64,000 nt of DNA from NCBI GenBank assembly GCA_905182075.1, contig CAJIZS010000001.1:186001-250000 (forward strand). Reading direction: 5' to 3'. Positions 1 through 12,633 of this stretch are shown one piece after another (position 1 is the first letter of the stretch; every line of letters starts with the position of its first letter). The position numbers and the translations under genes are program-made. This stretch comes from an uncultured Methylophilaceae bacterium. GTDB taxonomy: Bacteria; Pseudomonadota; Gammaproteobacteria; Burkholderiales; Methylophilaceae. A model generated the notes under the pieces. It ran no database searches, had not been told where the DNA came from, and was given only the letters and a program-made list of their open reading frames with translations.

Positions 1-516
1 ACTCGTTAAAAGTAATTCTCCGGCACCCATCTTAGCCATTTTTTTTGCCCAGTTAACTGCATCGATTCCAGTAGCATTTCTGCCGCCATGTGTAAAAACT
101 TCCCAGTGATCATCAACTTTTTTGGCATCAATCGCAACTACGATTGCCTGAGAACCAAAGCGACTTGTTGACTCTCCCACCAAATCTGGGTTTAGAATAG
201 CTGAAGTATTAATTCCGACTTTATCTGCTCCTGCATTCAAAAGGTTCCTTATGTCATTACAGGTTTTTACACCCCCGCCAACCGTCAAAGGAATAAAAAT
301 TTCCTTTGCAACCCGCTCTACAATATCAAATAATAGCCCTCTATTGTCTGAGCTTGCAGTAATATCAAGGAAAGTTAATTCATCCGCACCTTGTTCATTA
401 TATTTTTTTGCAATCTCAACAGGATTAAAGTTTTCCCTAAGTACACCTTTTATACCTTTAACAACTCTACCATTTTTAACATCAAGGCATGGAATAATTC
501 TTTTTGAGACAGTCAT
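1..516 (-). CDS. hisF: Imidazole glycerol phosphate synthase cyclase subunit HisF (3' end beyond window)
   Basis: HisF is the (beta/alpha)8-barrel subunit that joins PRFAR and HisH-derived ammonia to give imidazole glycerol phosphate and AICAR in histidine biosynthesis. The frame opens with [17 protein letters not shown] and stays open for 172 codons to the window edge. The catalytic aspartates expected of the family lie in CLDVKNG near residue 11 and in VVAIDAK near residue 130. The N-terminal two thirds are present. The start lies 2 bases after the hisA stop, so the two genes are translationally close. It is the last his gene seen in the operon. Confidence 0.95.
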   Translation of the reverse strand, partial: MTVSKRIIPCLDVKNGRVVKGIKGVLRENFNPVEIAKKYNEQGADELTFLDITASSDNRGLLFDIVERVAKEIFIPLTVGGGVKTCNDIRNLLNAGADKVGINTSAILNPDLVGESTSRFGSQAIVVAIDAKKVDDHWEVFTHGGRNATGIDAVNWAKKMAKMGAGELLLTS

Positions 517-518
517 AA

Positions 519-1259
519 TTAACCTGTTAAACGCTCAGCTAAACCTTGAGCGTCCTTAAAATCTAGTGTGCCTTCGTATATGGCAGTTCCCGTAATAACT
601 CCTTCGATGCCTATACTTGAGACTTCGCAGAGATCCTCAATGTCCTTTAGCCTAGATACACCGCCGCTTGCAATAACAGGAATTTTTAAAGATTCAGCTA
701 ATTTTACTGTTGCCTCAATATTCACACCAGACATCATCCCATCGCGACCTATGTCAGTATAAATAATTGAATCCACACCGTATCCTTCAAACTTTTGACC
801 CAGTTCAATAACATTTTGTCCTGTAAGTTTTGCCCATCCATTAATTGCTACATCTCCGTCTTTTGCATCAAGCCCCACAATAATCTGCCCAGGAAATGCA
901 TTGCATGCTTCAAGTAAAAAATCTGGATTAGTGACTGCTGCAGTTCCAATGATAATAGAATCAACCCCGCTATTCAAAAAATTTTCTACTGTTTTCATGT
1001 TCCTAATTCCGCCACCAAGTTGAATTAATGCCGAACCTCCAACTGCAGATACAATAGATTTAATAGCTTCTTGATTAACAGGCTTTCCTGCAAAAGCACC
1101 GTCAAGGTCCACTAAATGCAATCTTTTTGCACCCAAATCTACCCATTTTCTTGCCATTTCAGAGGGATTTTCAGAAAAAATAGTTGATTGATCCATTAGG
1201 CCTTGCTTGAGCCTAACGCATTTACCTTCTTTCAAGTCAATTGCTGGAATAATAATCAT
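519..1259 (-). CDS. hisA: ProFAR isomerase HisA
   Basis: HisA isomerises ProFAR to PRFAR, the step before HisFH. The 246-residue product is normal family length and uninterrupted. It has the N-terminal [13 protein letters not shown] with catalytic Asp8, VGLDAKDG carrying the second catalytic Asp near residue 130, and the phosphate-binding YTDIGRDG and ASGGV segments of a (beta/alpha)8 barrel. It lies between hisH (10 bases upstream) and hisF (2 bases downstream) in the order usual for Betaproteobacteria. Confidence 0.97.
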   Translation of the reverse strand: MIIIPAIDLKEGKCVRLKQGLMDQSTIFSENPSEMARKWVDLGAKRLHLVDLDGAFAGKPVNQEAIKSIVSAVGGSALIQLGGGIRNMKTVENFLNSGVDSIIIGTAAVTNPDFLLEACNAFPGQIIVGLDAKDGDVAINGWAKLTGQNVIELGQKFEGYGVDSIIYTDIGRDGMMSGVNIEATVKLAESLKIPVIASGGVSRLKDIEDLCEVSSIGIEGVITGTAIYEGTLDFKDAQGLAERLTG

Positions 1260-1268
1260 AATATCAAT

Positions 1269-1883
1269 CTAGACATCCCATGAAATGAAGTTTTTTAACA
1301 ATTGCAGGCCCATCTCTGCACTTTTTTCAGGGTGAAACTGTACTGCAAAAATATTATCTTTTGCAACTGCACAAGTAAAATTTTCTCCATGACTTGAGGC
1401 TGCCATTATTAAATTCTCATCTTCAACCTCAGCATAATAACTATGAACAAAATAAAAGTCAGAATTCTCATCTATATCCTTAAATAAGTCATTATTTTTG
1501 AATTGAATTGTATTCCACCCCATATGCGGAACCTTTATTCTTTCCAAAGCATTTGGTTGAAACTTCTTTACTTTTCCCGGAATCAAACCAAAACCATTAA
1601 CATCTCCCTCTTCGCTTGAATCAAATAGCATTTGTAGGCCCAGGCAAATACCCAAAAAAGGTTTTTGCTTCGCTGCCTCAATAACTGAGTCCTTCAGGCC
1701 GGCTTTATCTAATTGGATAATACAATCTGGCATAGCGCCTTGTCCTGGGAAAATAACTCTATCTGCTTTGGAGACAATTTCTGGGTCACTGGTAACAATT
1801 GATTTACATTGGGGTGAGATAAAACTGACAGCATTATGGACTGATCTTAAATTACCTATTCCATAATCAATAATTGCAATCAT
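1269..1883 (-). CDS. hisH: Imidazole glycerol phosphate synthase glutaminase subunit HisH
   Basis: HisH is the class I glutamine amidotransferase that supplies ammonia to HisF. The 204-residue product starts MIAIIDYGIGNLRSV. It shows the nucleophile elbow GICLGLQML with Cys near residue 80 and the His-Glu pair in VQFHPEKS near the C-terminus, so the catalytic triad is complete. The reading frame is intact. A gap of about 50 bases separates it from hisB and holds no gene. Confidence 0.97.
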   Translation of the reverse strand: MIAIIDYGIGNLRSVHNAVSFISPQCKSIVTSDPEIVSKADRVIFPGQGAMPDCIIQLDKAGLKDSVIEAAKQKPFLGICLGLQMLFDSSEEGDVNGFGLIPGKVKKFQPNALERIKVPHMGWNTIQFKNNDLFKDIDENSDFYFVHSYYAEVEDENLIMAASSHGENFTCAVAKDNIFAVQFHPEKSAEMGLQLLKNFISWDV

Positions 1884-1934
1884 AAATTGAATTTAAATAT
1901 CTTAATAAATTAAAAGAAACTATCCCTAGAGTGC

Positions 1935-2501
1935 TTAATGAATTTTTATTTTCTCATCAAGTTCAACTGCGACCCTTAAAGCTCTTCCAAAAGCTTTAAA
2001 TATTGTTTCAGCCTGATGGTGTGCATTCACACCCTTAAGGTTATCAATATGCAATGTAATATTTGCATGATTAATAAAGCCTTGAAAAAATTCATAGATT
2101 AAATCCACATCAAATTCGCCAATTCTAGCTCTTGTAAATTCAACACTAATTTCAAGTCCAGGGCGCCCTGATATATCTAAGGCAACTCTTGTTAATGCCT
2201 CATCTAATGGAACGTAAGCATGCCCGTACCGTCGAATACCTAATTTATCACCTATTGCTTCATTAAAGGCCTGCCCTAGAGTAATACCAATATCCTCAAC
2301 TGTATGATGTGCGTCAATATGTAAGTCACCATGGGCTTTGATTGTTAAATCAAATAAACCATGGCGGGAAATTTGTTCTAGCATATGATCTAAAAAACCT
2401 ATGCCTGAATCTAAATTAGATTTACCAGTGCCGTCAATATTGATGGTAACTTCAATATCGGTTTCTTTAGTTTTTCTTGATACTTTCGCTGAACGTATCA
2501 T
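1935..2501 (-). CDS. hisB: Imidazoleglycerol-phosphate dehydratase HisB (monofunctional)
   Basis: HisB dehydrates imidazole glycerol phosphate to imidazole acetol phosphate. The 188-residue product is the monofunctional form, with no N-terminal HAD phosphatase domain. Both manganese-binding histidine motifs are visible: [11 protein letters not shown] near residue 65 and [17 protein letters not shown] near residue 160. The pathway therefore needs a separate histidinol-phosphatase, which is not in this window. It lies directly downstream of an unrecognised gene at 2526-3021. Confidence 0.97.
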   Translation of the reverse strand: MIRSAKVSRKTKETDIEVTINIDGTGKSNLDSGIGFLDHMLEQISRHGLFDLTIKAHGDLHIDAHHTVEDIGITLGQAFNEAIGDKLGIRRYGHAYVPLDEALTRVALDISGRPGLEISVEFTRARIGEFDVDLIYEFFQGFINHANITLHIDNLKGVNAHHQAETIFKAFGRALRVAVELDEKIKIH

Positions 2502-2525
2502 ATGTGTGATTTTATCATTTTTATT

Positions 2526-3021
2526 TTATTTTATTTTAATTATTTGTAGATTAGGCTTAATCTGCTCGTACAAATTATTTAAAAACTGCTCTGTGTCTTC
2601 AGGAAAATCAATTTTCTCAAAATAAGAGTTTACTAAAGGACAAATAACATTCTGATCACTACTATTTTTAAAATCTTTATCAACTCTATAACTTTCCCTC
2701 ATCATCAGCATTAAAAATATTTTGTTGTGACCAAATTTCATTATCAACTGTCTTTATATCAAAACCAATAAAGGTGGTTTGATCTTCGAGTACATATGCA
2801 GCTGCCCTTGCAAAAGCTTTTGAATTATATTTTTCTGCCAAGTAGTTGACAAAATAAGTTTCTAAATCCTCAGAAATTCCTTTTCCATTATCTGAAACCT
2901 CTATAAATATTTTGTCTTTCTTACAAAATATGATCACTTTGTTAACTGCCTTATGCTCTAAAACTAGATTCCTGTAAATTTTGGGGAATTCTTTTTTTAA
3001 ATAATTAAATTCTTTAGACAT
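2526..3021 (-). CDS. Unrecognised protein encoded inside the his operon (one frameshift)
   Basis: I do not recognise this gene. It starts MSKEFNYLKKEFPKIYRN and reads about 107 codons to near 2700. There a one-base shift moves it into a second frame that ends PNLQIIKIK at 2526. Joined, the product has about 165 residues, rich in Lys, Asp and Asn, with no signal peptide or membrane segment. A segment reading VSDNGKGISEDLE faintly resembles a GHKL ATPase motif, but the rest of that fold is absent, so I do not assign it. It sits between hisC and hisB on the same strand with short gaps, so it is probably co-transcribed. Confidence 0.55.
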
Positions 3022-3054
3022 TTCAATCTAAGCATTTCTTTAATATTACTTTTT

Positions 3055-4099
3055 TTATTTGGACCTCAATATTGAAACTAATTGCTTCATTTGCGTCATT
3101 GTGCCAACTGTAATTCGAAGATACTGAGATATTCTTTCTGGCTTATTAAAATGACGAACTAAAATACCAGAATCTCTTAATTTTTTAAACATCTCATTCC
3201 CATTCTTTATACGATGCCTCGTAAATACAAAATTAGCACCTGAAGGTAGGGTTTCAAAGTTCATCTCTAGTAACTCTTTTTCTAGAAATGTTCTCGCCTC
3301 AATAATATTTTTTCTAGTTTCAGTAAAGTAATCCTTATCATTAATAGCAGCAATGCCTGCTGCTTGTGCGAGCCTATCGACCGGGTAAGAATTAAAGCTG
3401 TTTTTTATGCGGCTGAGCGCCTCAATCAATCCCTGATCTGCGAAAGCAAACCCTACCCTCATACCCGCAAGAGATCTTGATTTTGACATTGATTGTGTCA
3501 CAACTAAGTTTTTATATTGGTTTACTAAATTAACTGCAGATTCCGTTCCAAAATCAACATACGCTTCATCAACAACAACAACGCTATCTTTGTTTATCTT
3601 TAATAATTCTTCTATCATCGTCTAATGATTTTGGAGTATTCAACTGTATGGTGATTGGGCACTTGGAAAGATAATACCGCCGTTATCTTTTTATAATCTG
3701 AAAAATTAATCTGCTCATAATCTACTTTGTCTATATTCAATAATGGAAGATGAGAAACTTGATAAAAACTATACGTAATATCTGGGAAAAAAATCGGTCG
3801 ATCTTTTTTTAGTAGTCCTTGAAAAATAAAAGCTAAAATTTCATCAGAGCCATTACCGACAAAAACATTAGATTTCGTTAAGCCATAATACTTTGCTATC
3901 GAACCTCTAAGCTCATTGCTTTCAGGATCTGGATATAATCTTAAGGAATCATTACATTTAATTCGTTCTTGAACACGATTGGGGAAGGGCCATATGGATT
4001 TTCATTAGTATTTAGTTTTAACAGTAAATTATTTTTAGGTTGTTCTCCCGGCTCGTAGGGGGTTAATTTTTTTACAATATCCCCCCAATACCTACTCAT
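3055..4099 (-). CDS. hisC: Histidinol-phosphate aminotransferase HisC (several frameshifts)
   Basis: HisC is the PLP-dependent enzyme that transaminates imidazole acetol phosphate with glutamate. The N-terminal part starts [18 protein letters not shown] and includes [14 protein letters not shown]. The middle carries [13 protein letters not shown] and NGGIIFPS. The C-terminal part carries [11 protein letters not shown] and the PLP-lysine segment [15 protein letters not shown]. At least three frame changes lie near 3618-3700 and one near 3941. The total span of about 348 codons fits the family. Its ATG overlaps the hisD stop by a few bases. Every recognisable block is present in order, so I read it as one functional gene with sequence errors. 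Confidence 0.85.
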
Positions 4100-5395
4100 C
4101 TTTCTTTGTTGTTCGATACTTTGCTGATTCTGCATGAGCATATAACCCTTCACCCATTGCAAGGTTTGATGCAACATCGCCAAGATTATCTGCCGTTTTC
4201 GACGATAAATTAATTAAACTAGATCTTTTCTGAAAATCATAAACCCCTAAAGGTGAAGAAAATCTAGCCGTTCCAGATGTTGGCAGCACGTGGTTGGGGC
4301 CTGCACAGTAATCGCCAATTGCTTCACATGTGTTTCGACCCATAAATATTGCCCCTGCATGGTTAATATTTTTTAGTAAATCATCTGGATTTTTAACGAA
4401 TCTAATGTCTGGTGCAATATAATCAGATATAGCTGCGCTTCTTTTAAATCTTTTTGCAGCAATAAAAATCCTCTATTTCCTAGTGAAGTCTTAATTACAG
4501 ATTTTCTGGGCATTTTGTAAGTAATATCATACCTGGAACACTCATTTACATAAGTCTCATGCTCTGAGCTAATTAAAATAGGCTGAGCTAATTCATCATG
4601 CTCAGCTTGTGAAAATAAATCCATTGCAATCCAGTCTGGATTTGTTTTTCCATCACAAATAATAGTTATCTCAGAAGGACCAGCAATCATATCTATCCCC
4701 ACCAGTCCCAAATACTTTACGCTTTGCTTCTGCTACATATGCGTTTCCAGGCCCTACAATTTTATCCACTCGAGGTATCGTTTCTGTTCCATAAGCTAAT
4801 GCTGCTATTGCTTGAGCTCCGCCTATGGCAAAAATTCTATCAACTCCAGCACCATTGCTGCAGAAAAGACCAAGTCATTTTGTTCTCCGCAAGGGGTAGG
4901 CACAACCATAATTAAATTTTTAACCCCTGCAATTTTTGCAGGGATAGCATTCATCAATACTGAGGAAGGATAAGCCGCTTTTCCCCCAGGAACATAAAGG
5001 CCAACTGAATCAATTGGTGTTATTTTTTGCCCATAACTCGATCCATCACTATCTTCATAACTCCATGATTCTCCCTTTTGCTTTAGGTGATAGTTATGAA
5101 TTCTTTCTGCAGCTAATTTAAGATCTTCTTTAGTTTTTTCTGGGATATTCTCAATTAATGCCTCTGATAACCTTGCCTGACTAATTTCTAACCCTGAACA
5201 CTAGATTTAACTTCAAGATGATCTAATTTAGTCAGTCAATTCTATCAGCGCTTGATCACCCCTCCTCTTAACTAGGTTAACAATTTCATGGGTTGTTTTA
5301 ATAATTTCTTCATTTCCATCAGAATCAAAGGCAAGCATCTCCTTAAGATCTTGTAAAAAATTCTTATCTGTTGATTTTAATCTTTTTATATTCAC
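4092..5395 (-). CDS. hisD: Histidinol dehydrogenase HisD (frameshifted)
   Basis: HisD oxidises histidinol to histidine in two NAD-dependent steps using zinc. The apparent start is a GTG at 5393-5395 giving [13 protein letters not shown]. Family blocks follow in order across several frames: [27 protein letters not shown], the zinc-ligand region [14 protein letters not shown], and the C-terminal [20 protein letters not shown]. Frame changes lie near 5220, 4880, 4715 and 4350-4450. The span of about 434 codons matches the family. The GTG lies 4 bases from the hisG stop, consistent with tight coupling. Confidence 0.87.
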
Positions 5396-5398
5396 AGG

Positions 5399-7304
<1,906 letters not shown>

Positions 7305-7305
7305 C

Positions 7306-7614
7306 TTATATCTTCGGAATTATTTTAGCTAGCTCACCTGATTCATACATCTCGCGCATAATATCTGCGCCCCCAACAAACTCTCCCTTTACGTATAGTT
7401 GCGGTACGGTTGGCCAGTTTGAGAAAACCTTAACGCCCTCCCTAATATCTGGATCCTGAAGGACATCAACAGTTTCATAAGAGCCTCCAGTTGCATCTAA
7501 TATTTGACACGCTGAACTCGAAAACCCACACTGAGGAAACTTTCGGTCACCCTTCATAAACAATAGAACGTCGTTGGTGCTTATTAATTCTTTAATTTTT
7601 TCACTTGTAGTCAT
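7306..7614 (-). CDS. grxD: Monothiol glutaredoxin Grx4 family
   Basis: This 102-residue protein is a monothiol glutaredoxin of the Grx4 type, which binds and delivers [2Fe-2S] clusters and partners BolA-family proteins. It carries the CGFS active site ([15 protein letters not shown]) and the glutathione-binding [19 protein letters not shown]. The frame is intact. Its ATG is directly preceded by the BolA-family gene ibaG, so the known Grx4-BolA partnership is reflected in adjacency. It lies upstream of murA with one base between them. Confidence 0.95.
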   Translation of the reverse strand: MTTSEKIKELISTNDVLLFMKGDRKFPQCGFSSSACQILDATGGSYETVDVLQDPDIREGVKVFSNWPTVPQLYVKGEFVGGADIMREMYESGELAKIIPKI

Positions 7615-7616
7615 TT

Positions 7617-7875
7617 TATTTTCCTTGCTCCATTATAATTTCCCATTGTACTGGTGTATAAGTTTTTATTGATAAGGCATGAATTTCCTGCTTCATCATA
7701 TCCCCTAGCTGACTTATAAACTATTTGATGTTGCTTAAGAGTTGATTGATTAATAAAGGACTTCACTTACAATCGTGGCATCAAAATGAGTTCCGTCATC
7801 ACCTTTTATTTTTAAAAAAACACAGTCTAGGTTTTTTTTTATTATTTCTTCAATTTTATGCTGGGTATAATTCAA
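7617..7875 (-). CDS. ibaG: BolA/IbaG family protein (frameshifted)
   Basis: About 85 codons encode a BolA-family protein. Reading from a TTG at 7873-7875 gives MNYTQHKIEEIIKKNLDC, then KGDDGTHFDATIVS. After a shift near 7745 the BolA-core-like segment INQSTLKQHQIVYKS follows. After another near 7680 the C-terminus reads HALSIKTYTPVQWEII. IbaG follows mlaB and precedes murA in E. coli; here it precedes grxD and murA. BolA proteins bind monothiol glutaredoxins, which fits the neighbour. The start codon is uncertain. Confidence 0.8.
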
Positions 7876-7877
7876 TA

Positions 7878-8652
7878 CTAATTCCTTAATTTATAACCGG
7901 ATTTTAACATTCTGATAGTAATAAAAGCCAAAATAATAAAAAATAAAGTCACTATTAATAAACTTAAATAAGGCGAGCCATCTGATTGTCCTAAAAAACC
8001 ATATCTAAATCCGTCAATCATATAAAAAAATGGATTTATGTGACTAATCTTTTGAAATAACTCTGGTAGAATGTATTGAGTAAAATACTCCTGACAACAT
8101 CGATAAAGGCATAATCACAAAATTACCGAAAGCTGCCATCTGATCAAACCTCTCAGCCCAAACTCCAGCAATTATTCCAAAAGAACCCATCAAACCGCCG
8201 CCTAGAAAAGCAAATAAGAAAACTATAAATAGATTTTCGATAGGTAAATCGATGTAAAAAATAGAAATAAAAAATATACATATACCAACAAATATTCCTC
8301 TGGCAATCGATGCAACTAATAAAGAAAAATATAATTGAAGGTAGCTTAAAGGAGTTAGTAGTAGAAAAACAATGTTACCCATAACTTTTGCTTGAATTAA
8401 ACTAGATGAGCTATTAGAAAATGCATTTTGTAATAGTGACATCATAATTAACCCTGGAATCAAAAATGCCATATAAGGAACCCCATCATAGACCTCAATT
8501 CGACCATCAAGTACATGGGAAAAAATAAGGAGGTAAAGTATCCCGGAAATCACAGGTGCTGCAACAGTTTGAAAAGCTACTCTCCAAAACCTTAATAGTT
8601 CTTTTTTAAGTAGTGTCCATGTGCCTATAATTTGTGATTCAAGAGAATTCAT
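7878..8652 (-). CDS. ABC-2 type exporter permease (one frameshift)
   Basis: This is the membrane subunit of an ABC-2 exporter of the YadH type, paired with the ATPase just upstream. It starts MNSLESQIIGTWTLLKKEL. Hydrophobic helices follow, with the ABC2 signature region GLMGSFGIIAGVWAERFDQ and FVIMPLSMLSGVFYS. A shift near 8080 breaks the frame; restored, it continues INPFFYMIDGFRYGFLGQ and two last membrane segments, ending at 7878. The restored length of about 257 residues is normal. The substrate is unknown. The pair lies between mlaB and ibaG, so it shares the envelope-transport operon. Confidence 0.87.
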
Positions 8653-9569
8653 TTAAACTTTTTTCCTAGTTAACTTAAGAAATACATTCTCTAAATCTGG
8701 ATCAACAGTTTCCATATCCAGTATTTCAATATTCTTCTGCTTAAGTTTGTCAATAATTGAGGCCACATCTGATATTTTTTTTAACTCGAACGTGAACCAA
8801 TCGTCACTTAAACTATACTGAGTTCCTGCTAAGGAAAGAGGGCTCCCATTTTTTTTATCTAAATTTAACCTAAGCTTCAAATTTTTTGCTGCAAACTTTT
8901 TTAACAAATTCTTAGTTGTATCCAATGCAACAAGCTTTCCACTTCTCATCATTCCAACACGATTACATAATGTCTCAGCTTCCTCTAAATAATGAGTGGT
9001 CAAAATAATTGTGTGGCCTTCCTTATTTAATTCTTTTATAAAAGCCCATAACCTTTGTCTTAATTCTACGTCAACACCTGCAGTTGGTTCATCCAAAACA
9101 ATGACTGGGGTCAGTGTCACTAATGCCTGAGCAATCAATGCCCTTCTTTTCATCCCGCCGGATACATACTTCTATATTTCGTATGATTTTTTATCTGTAA
9201 GATCAAGCCTCCCAATAATTTCATCTATCCATTCATCATTACTCTTCCCTTTGCCAAAATATCCAGCTTGAAAACGAAGCATCTCTCTTACATTAAAGAA
9301 CGGATCAAACACTAATTCCTGAGGAACAATACCAACTGAGTGTCTTGCATTTTGATAATCCTTAAGAACATCAAAGCCCATTACGTTTATTGACCCGGAA
9401 GAAGGTCTGACTAAGCCTGCTAACATGTTTATCATCGTTGATTTACCTGCACCATTTGGTCCCAGTAAACCGAAGAACTCTCCCTGTCCTACAGTTAATG
9501 AAATTCCATCAACTGCTTTAAGTTGTTTGTAATTTTTTTTTACGCTTTTAAATTCTATGCTTTTTTCAC
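8653..9569 (-). CDS. ABC exporter ATP-binding protein (frameshifted)
   Basis: This is the nucleotide-binding subunit partnered with the ABC-2 permease whose start directly abuts its stop. The Walker A is [19 protein letters not shown] near 9440-9480. The Q-loop region is VGIVPQELVFDPFFNVREM. The signature is around SGGMKRRALIAQAL, Walker B is VIVLDEPTAGVDVELRQR, and the H-loop is ILTTHYLEEAE. Frame changes lie near 9160 and at the 5' end. The most likely start is a GTG at 9567-9569 with a one-base homopolymer error behind it. Length is about 305 residues, including a C-terminal extension typical of YadG-like ATPases. Confidence 0.87.
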
Positions 9570-9630
9570 CGATAATTCAACTAGATAAGCATTTTTAAGA
9601 TTGATTCTAGAGGCGCGAATTATTTTCTTT

Positions 9631-9909
9631 TTAAAGAAATTCTTTAACTCCATATAACTTAGCTAATTTTATTAAGTTATATGGGACATTTGTAATATTA
9701 AATGAATGTTTTTTTTGGTTTGCCTGTCTTTTCCACTCAAACAATAAACCCAACAAAGAAGTATCTATATTCTTAACTTGAGACATATCTAAAGTAATAC
9801 TCTCATTCCAGCTATGGTTTTTAGTTTGCATCATTAAAAAAGGAATTTCATGAAACGTAACATTCCCACTTATGACCCAATTGTTTTTATTTAATTCAAT
9901 TCGACTCAT
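9631..9909 (-). CDS. mlaB: STAS-domain protein MlaB
   Basis: MlaB is the small cytoplasmic STAS subunit that stabilises the MlaFE ABC transporter. The product is about 92 residues, starting MSRIELNKNNWVISG. A longer in-frame start 14 codons upstream is less likely. The STAS core reads ITLDMSQVKNIDTSLLGLL, with the expected Asp-Thr-Ser around residue 50, followed by the helix FEWKRQANQKKH. It overlaps the 3' end of mlaC by 14 bases, which supports coupled translation. Confidence 0.88.
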   Translation of the reverse strand: MSRIELNKNNWVISGNVTFHEIPFLMMQTKNHSWNESITLDMSQVKNIDTSLLGLLFEWKRQANQKKHSFNITNVPYNLIKLAKLYGVKEFL

Positions 9910-10496
9910 TATTTTTCTCAGATAGCTTTTTAAGTAAATCCTCAATACCATTCTTTTTTACTTGACTCGCAAACTGACTTCTATAATTCGTTACTAAACT
10001 AACTCCCTCTATCACAATATCAAAAACTAACCATTTACCTGTGCTGTTTGATAAAGCATAATTTACATCGATAGGCTGACCGCCACTTTGGGTAATTTCT
10101 GTTTTTACAAGTACTATTTTGTCTGAACTTTTCATTCTTAGTGGCTTAAATTCAATTGTTTGATCCCTAAATTTAGATAGCGCAATCGCATAAGTTCTTA
10201 ACAGCAACCCTCTAAATTCTATTTGAAACACATTTCTTTGATCAACGGTCATTGACCTCCAATTTTTACCTAGCACTAAACGACAAATTCTTTTAAAATC
10301 AAAATTAGGTAATATTTTTTCTTCGGCTAGCTTATATATTTTTGCTCTGTCTCCCTCTTTAATATCTTTATCTTTTTTTAATTCATTAATAACATCATCA
10401 GCAGTTTTTCTAACGAGTTCGTCTGGCAGCTAAATCCAATAATCCTGTTGTAAGCATTAATGCTATTAATAATAATAGATACTTTTTAAGATTCAT
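9896..10496 (-). CDS. mlaC: Periplasmic phospholipid-binding protein MlaC (one frameshift)
   Basis: MlaC shuttles phospholipids through the periplasm between the outer-membrane MlaA complex and MlaFEDB. The protein starts MNLKKYLLLLIALMLTTG, a signal peptide. After a one-base shift near 10425 it continues ADELVRKTADDVINELKK and then the family core ILPNFDFKRICRLVLGKNW, IEFRGLLLRTYA and NYRSQFASQVKKNGIEDLL. The restored length of about 200 residues is normal. It lies between mlaD and mlaB. Confidence 0.9.
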
Positions 10497-10517
10497 GTTT
10501 TCTCCTCATTTCTTCAA

Positions 10518-10980
10518 TCACTCTTCTTTTGATGCGCTATTGTATAAAAATTGACTAATAAGTTTTTCCAAAACCACTGCGTCCTGAGTTTGCATAATTC
10601 TATCGTTAGCGACTAAATTTTCTAGATCGCCACCTGCCTCCAGAGCTACATATTGCTCTCCTAGTAATCCAGCAGTATATATATTTGCAAAAGTGTCCTT
10701 AGGAAAAATATATCGACCATCAATATTAATTTTAACAACTGCATGATAAGCATTAGTATCAAAAATAATTGTATCAACTCTACCAACAACAACCCCTGCA
10801 CTCTTTACAGGCGCCCTAGGCTTAAGCCCACCAATATTTTCGAAATGGGCAATAACAGAATAAGTATTTTTGATACTATTAGATGTCAAATTTCCAACTA
10901 CTTTGTTGCAAGACCAAATAGAGATATAATTCCAATGTAACGAAAATTCCAACCCAAATATCTAATTTAACTTTATCCAT
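10518..10980 (-). CDS. mlaD: MCE-domain protein MlaD (frameshifted N-terminus)
   Basis: MlaD is the membrane-anchored MCE subunit forming a hexameric ring on MlaFE. The N-terminus MDKVKLDIWVGIFVTLG opens a single membrane helix. Two nearby indels (about 10915-10945) interrupt the helix before VVGNLTSNSI. The MCE domain follows intact: YSVIAHFENIGGLKPRAPVK, AGVVVGRVDTI and the YTAGLLGEQYVALEAGGD loop. About 154 residues after repair, normal for MlaD. Confidence 0.9.
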
Positions 10981-11000
10981 AACTATATTTTCCCATAATT

Positions 11001-11784
11001 TTAAACAAACATAAATGACGTTAATACAAAATCAAGTCCCAATACACTAAGTGATGAAATTACTACAGTTTTTGTCGTAGCCCTACTTACTCCCTCAGCA
11101 GTTGGTGGCGCATCCAAACCTTGGTATAAGGCAATTAATGTACAAGTAAAGCCAAAAACAATACTTTTGATCGCCCCATCAACTATATCATTATGAAAGT
11201 CAACATTTGCCTGCATTTGTGACCAAAATGCGCCATCATCGACTCCAATAATTAAAACAGCAATAAAGTAGCCTCCTAAAATACCAACCATTGAAAATAT
11301 AGTTGCTAAAATTGGCATACTTATCATCCCTGCCCAAAATCTTGGTGCCACAATTCTTGCAATTGGACTCACTGCCATCATTTCCATGGCTGATAATTGC
11401 TCTGTTGTTTTCATCAACCCTATTTCAGCTGTGATTGCGGTTCCAGCTCTTCCTGCAAACAGTAATGCAGTGACTACAGGGCCTAATTCTCTTACAAGAG
11501 CCAATGCAACTAAAACACCAATCGCTTCAGATGAGCCATATTTTTCAAGTGTGTAATAGCCTTGAAGCCCTAATACCATTCCTACAAAAAATGCAGACAC
11601 AATAATAATAACTAGAGAAAGTACACCTGTAAAATAAATTTCCTTAATAGTTAAATGAATTCTTTTAAAGCTATCAGCAGAATATATAATTATTAAAAAA
11701 AATAGCCTAGTTCCTGCCCCAAGCTTTATCAACGACTCTTGCTGATGCGCCTAACTTTTCTAAAAAATTTAATATGTTATTCAT
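11001..11784 (-). CDS. mlaE: Phospholipid ABC transporter permease MlaE (one frameshift)
   Basis: MlaE is the inner-membrane permease of the Mla retrograde phospholipid pathway. The start MNNILNFLEKLGASARVV lies in one frame and the remaining 243 residues in another, with the change near 11710. The body carries the family hallmarks: FFVGMVLGLQGYYTLEKYG, LVRELGPVVTALLFAGRAG, EIGLMKTTEQLSAMEMMAV and several membrane helices. It follows mlaF by a few bases. Confidence 0.92.
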
Positions 11785-11788
11785 TATT

Positions 11789-12573
11789 TTAAAGTGAGAG
11801 ATCCGATTTATAGCTGGGTGCTTCAGTATGAAAAGGAACAGGGCCATCTTTTTCTGAGTGAATAAATTGTTTAACAAAGGGCAATTTAGATGCTAATAAT
11901 TGTTTTGGAGATCCTTCCGCAGCTACAACCCCATCCGCTAAAAAATAAACGTAATCAGCAAACGAAAAAGTTTCGGCTACATCGTGAGTAACAATAATTG
12001 ATGTTGCTCCAAGTGCATCATTTAATGTTCTTATTAAATCATAATGGTTGATTTAGGATCAAGTCCAGCAAATGGCTCATCATACATAATAATATCTGGA
12101 TCAAGCGCTATAGCTCTAGCTAACGCAACTCTTTGCCTCCTCCAGATAACTCAGCAGGCATTTTTTTGTGTGCACCTCGTAAACCAACTGCATTTAGTTT
12201 CAAGAGAACGAGATCTTTTATTATGCTTTCAGGGAAGGTTTGTGTGTTCTCGCATAGGAAAAGCTACGTTTTCAAAAACTGAAAGATCAGTAAATAAAGC
12301 GCCATGCTGAAATAGCATTCCCATTTTACGTCTAAGATTAAATATACCACTTCGGTCTTGCTCATGAACAACAGCATCGTCAACAACAACTTTTCCTGAC
12401 TTAGGTACTAATTGGCCACCAATTAACTTTAAAATAGTTGTTTTACCACAGCCACTTCCACCCATAATTGCGGATACTTTCCCTCTTGCAAATTTCATAT
12501 TTATATCTTTGTGAAGGGACTCTTTTCCATAATCAAATGAAAGGTTTTCTATGGAAACTAAATTTTTTTTCAT
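11789..12573 (-). CDS. mlaF: Phospholipid ABC transporter ATP-binding protein MlaF (frameshifted)
   Basis: MlaF is the ATPase of the Mla system. The intact N-terminal part (114 residues) has Walker [21 protein letters not shown] and the Q-loop [20 protein letters not shown]. Beyond a shift near 12230 come the signature MPAELSGG and [19 protein letters not shown], broken by another shift near 12140. After a further shift near 12040 come [20 protein letters not shown] and a C-terminal tail ending at 11789. The restored length of about 260 residues is normal. It is the first gene of the mla operon, about 60 bases downstream of ccsA. Confidence 0.9.
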
Positions 12574-12633
12574 TATATATTACTTATAATTAATTTTAGT
12601 AAAGCGTACGTTAGATTTATTAGCTTTGCAAGC

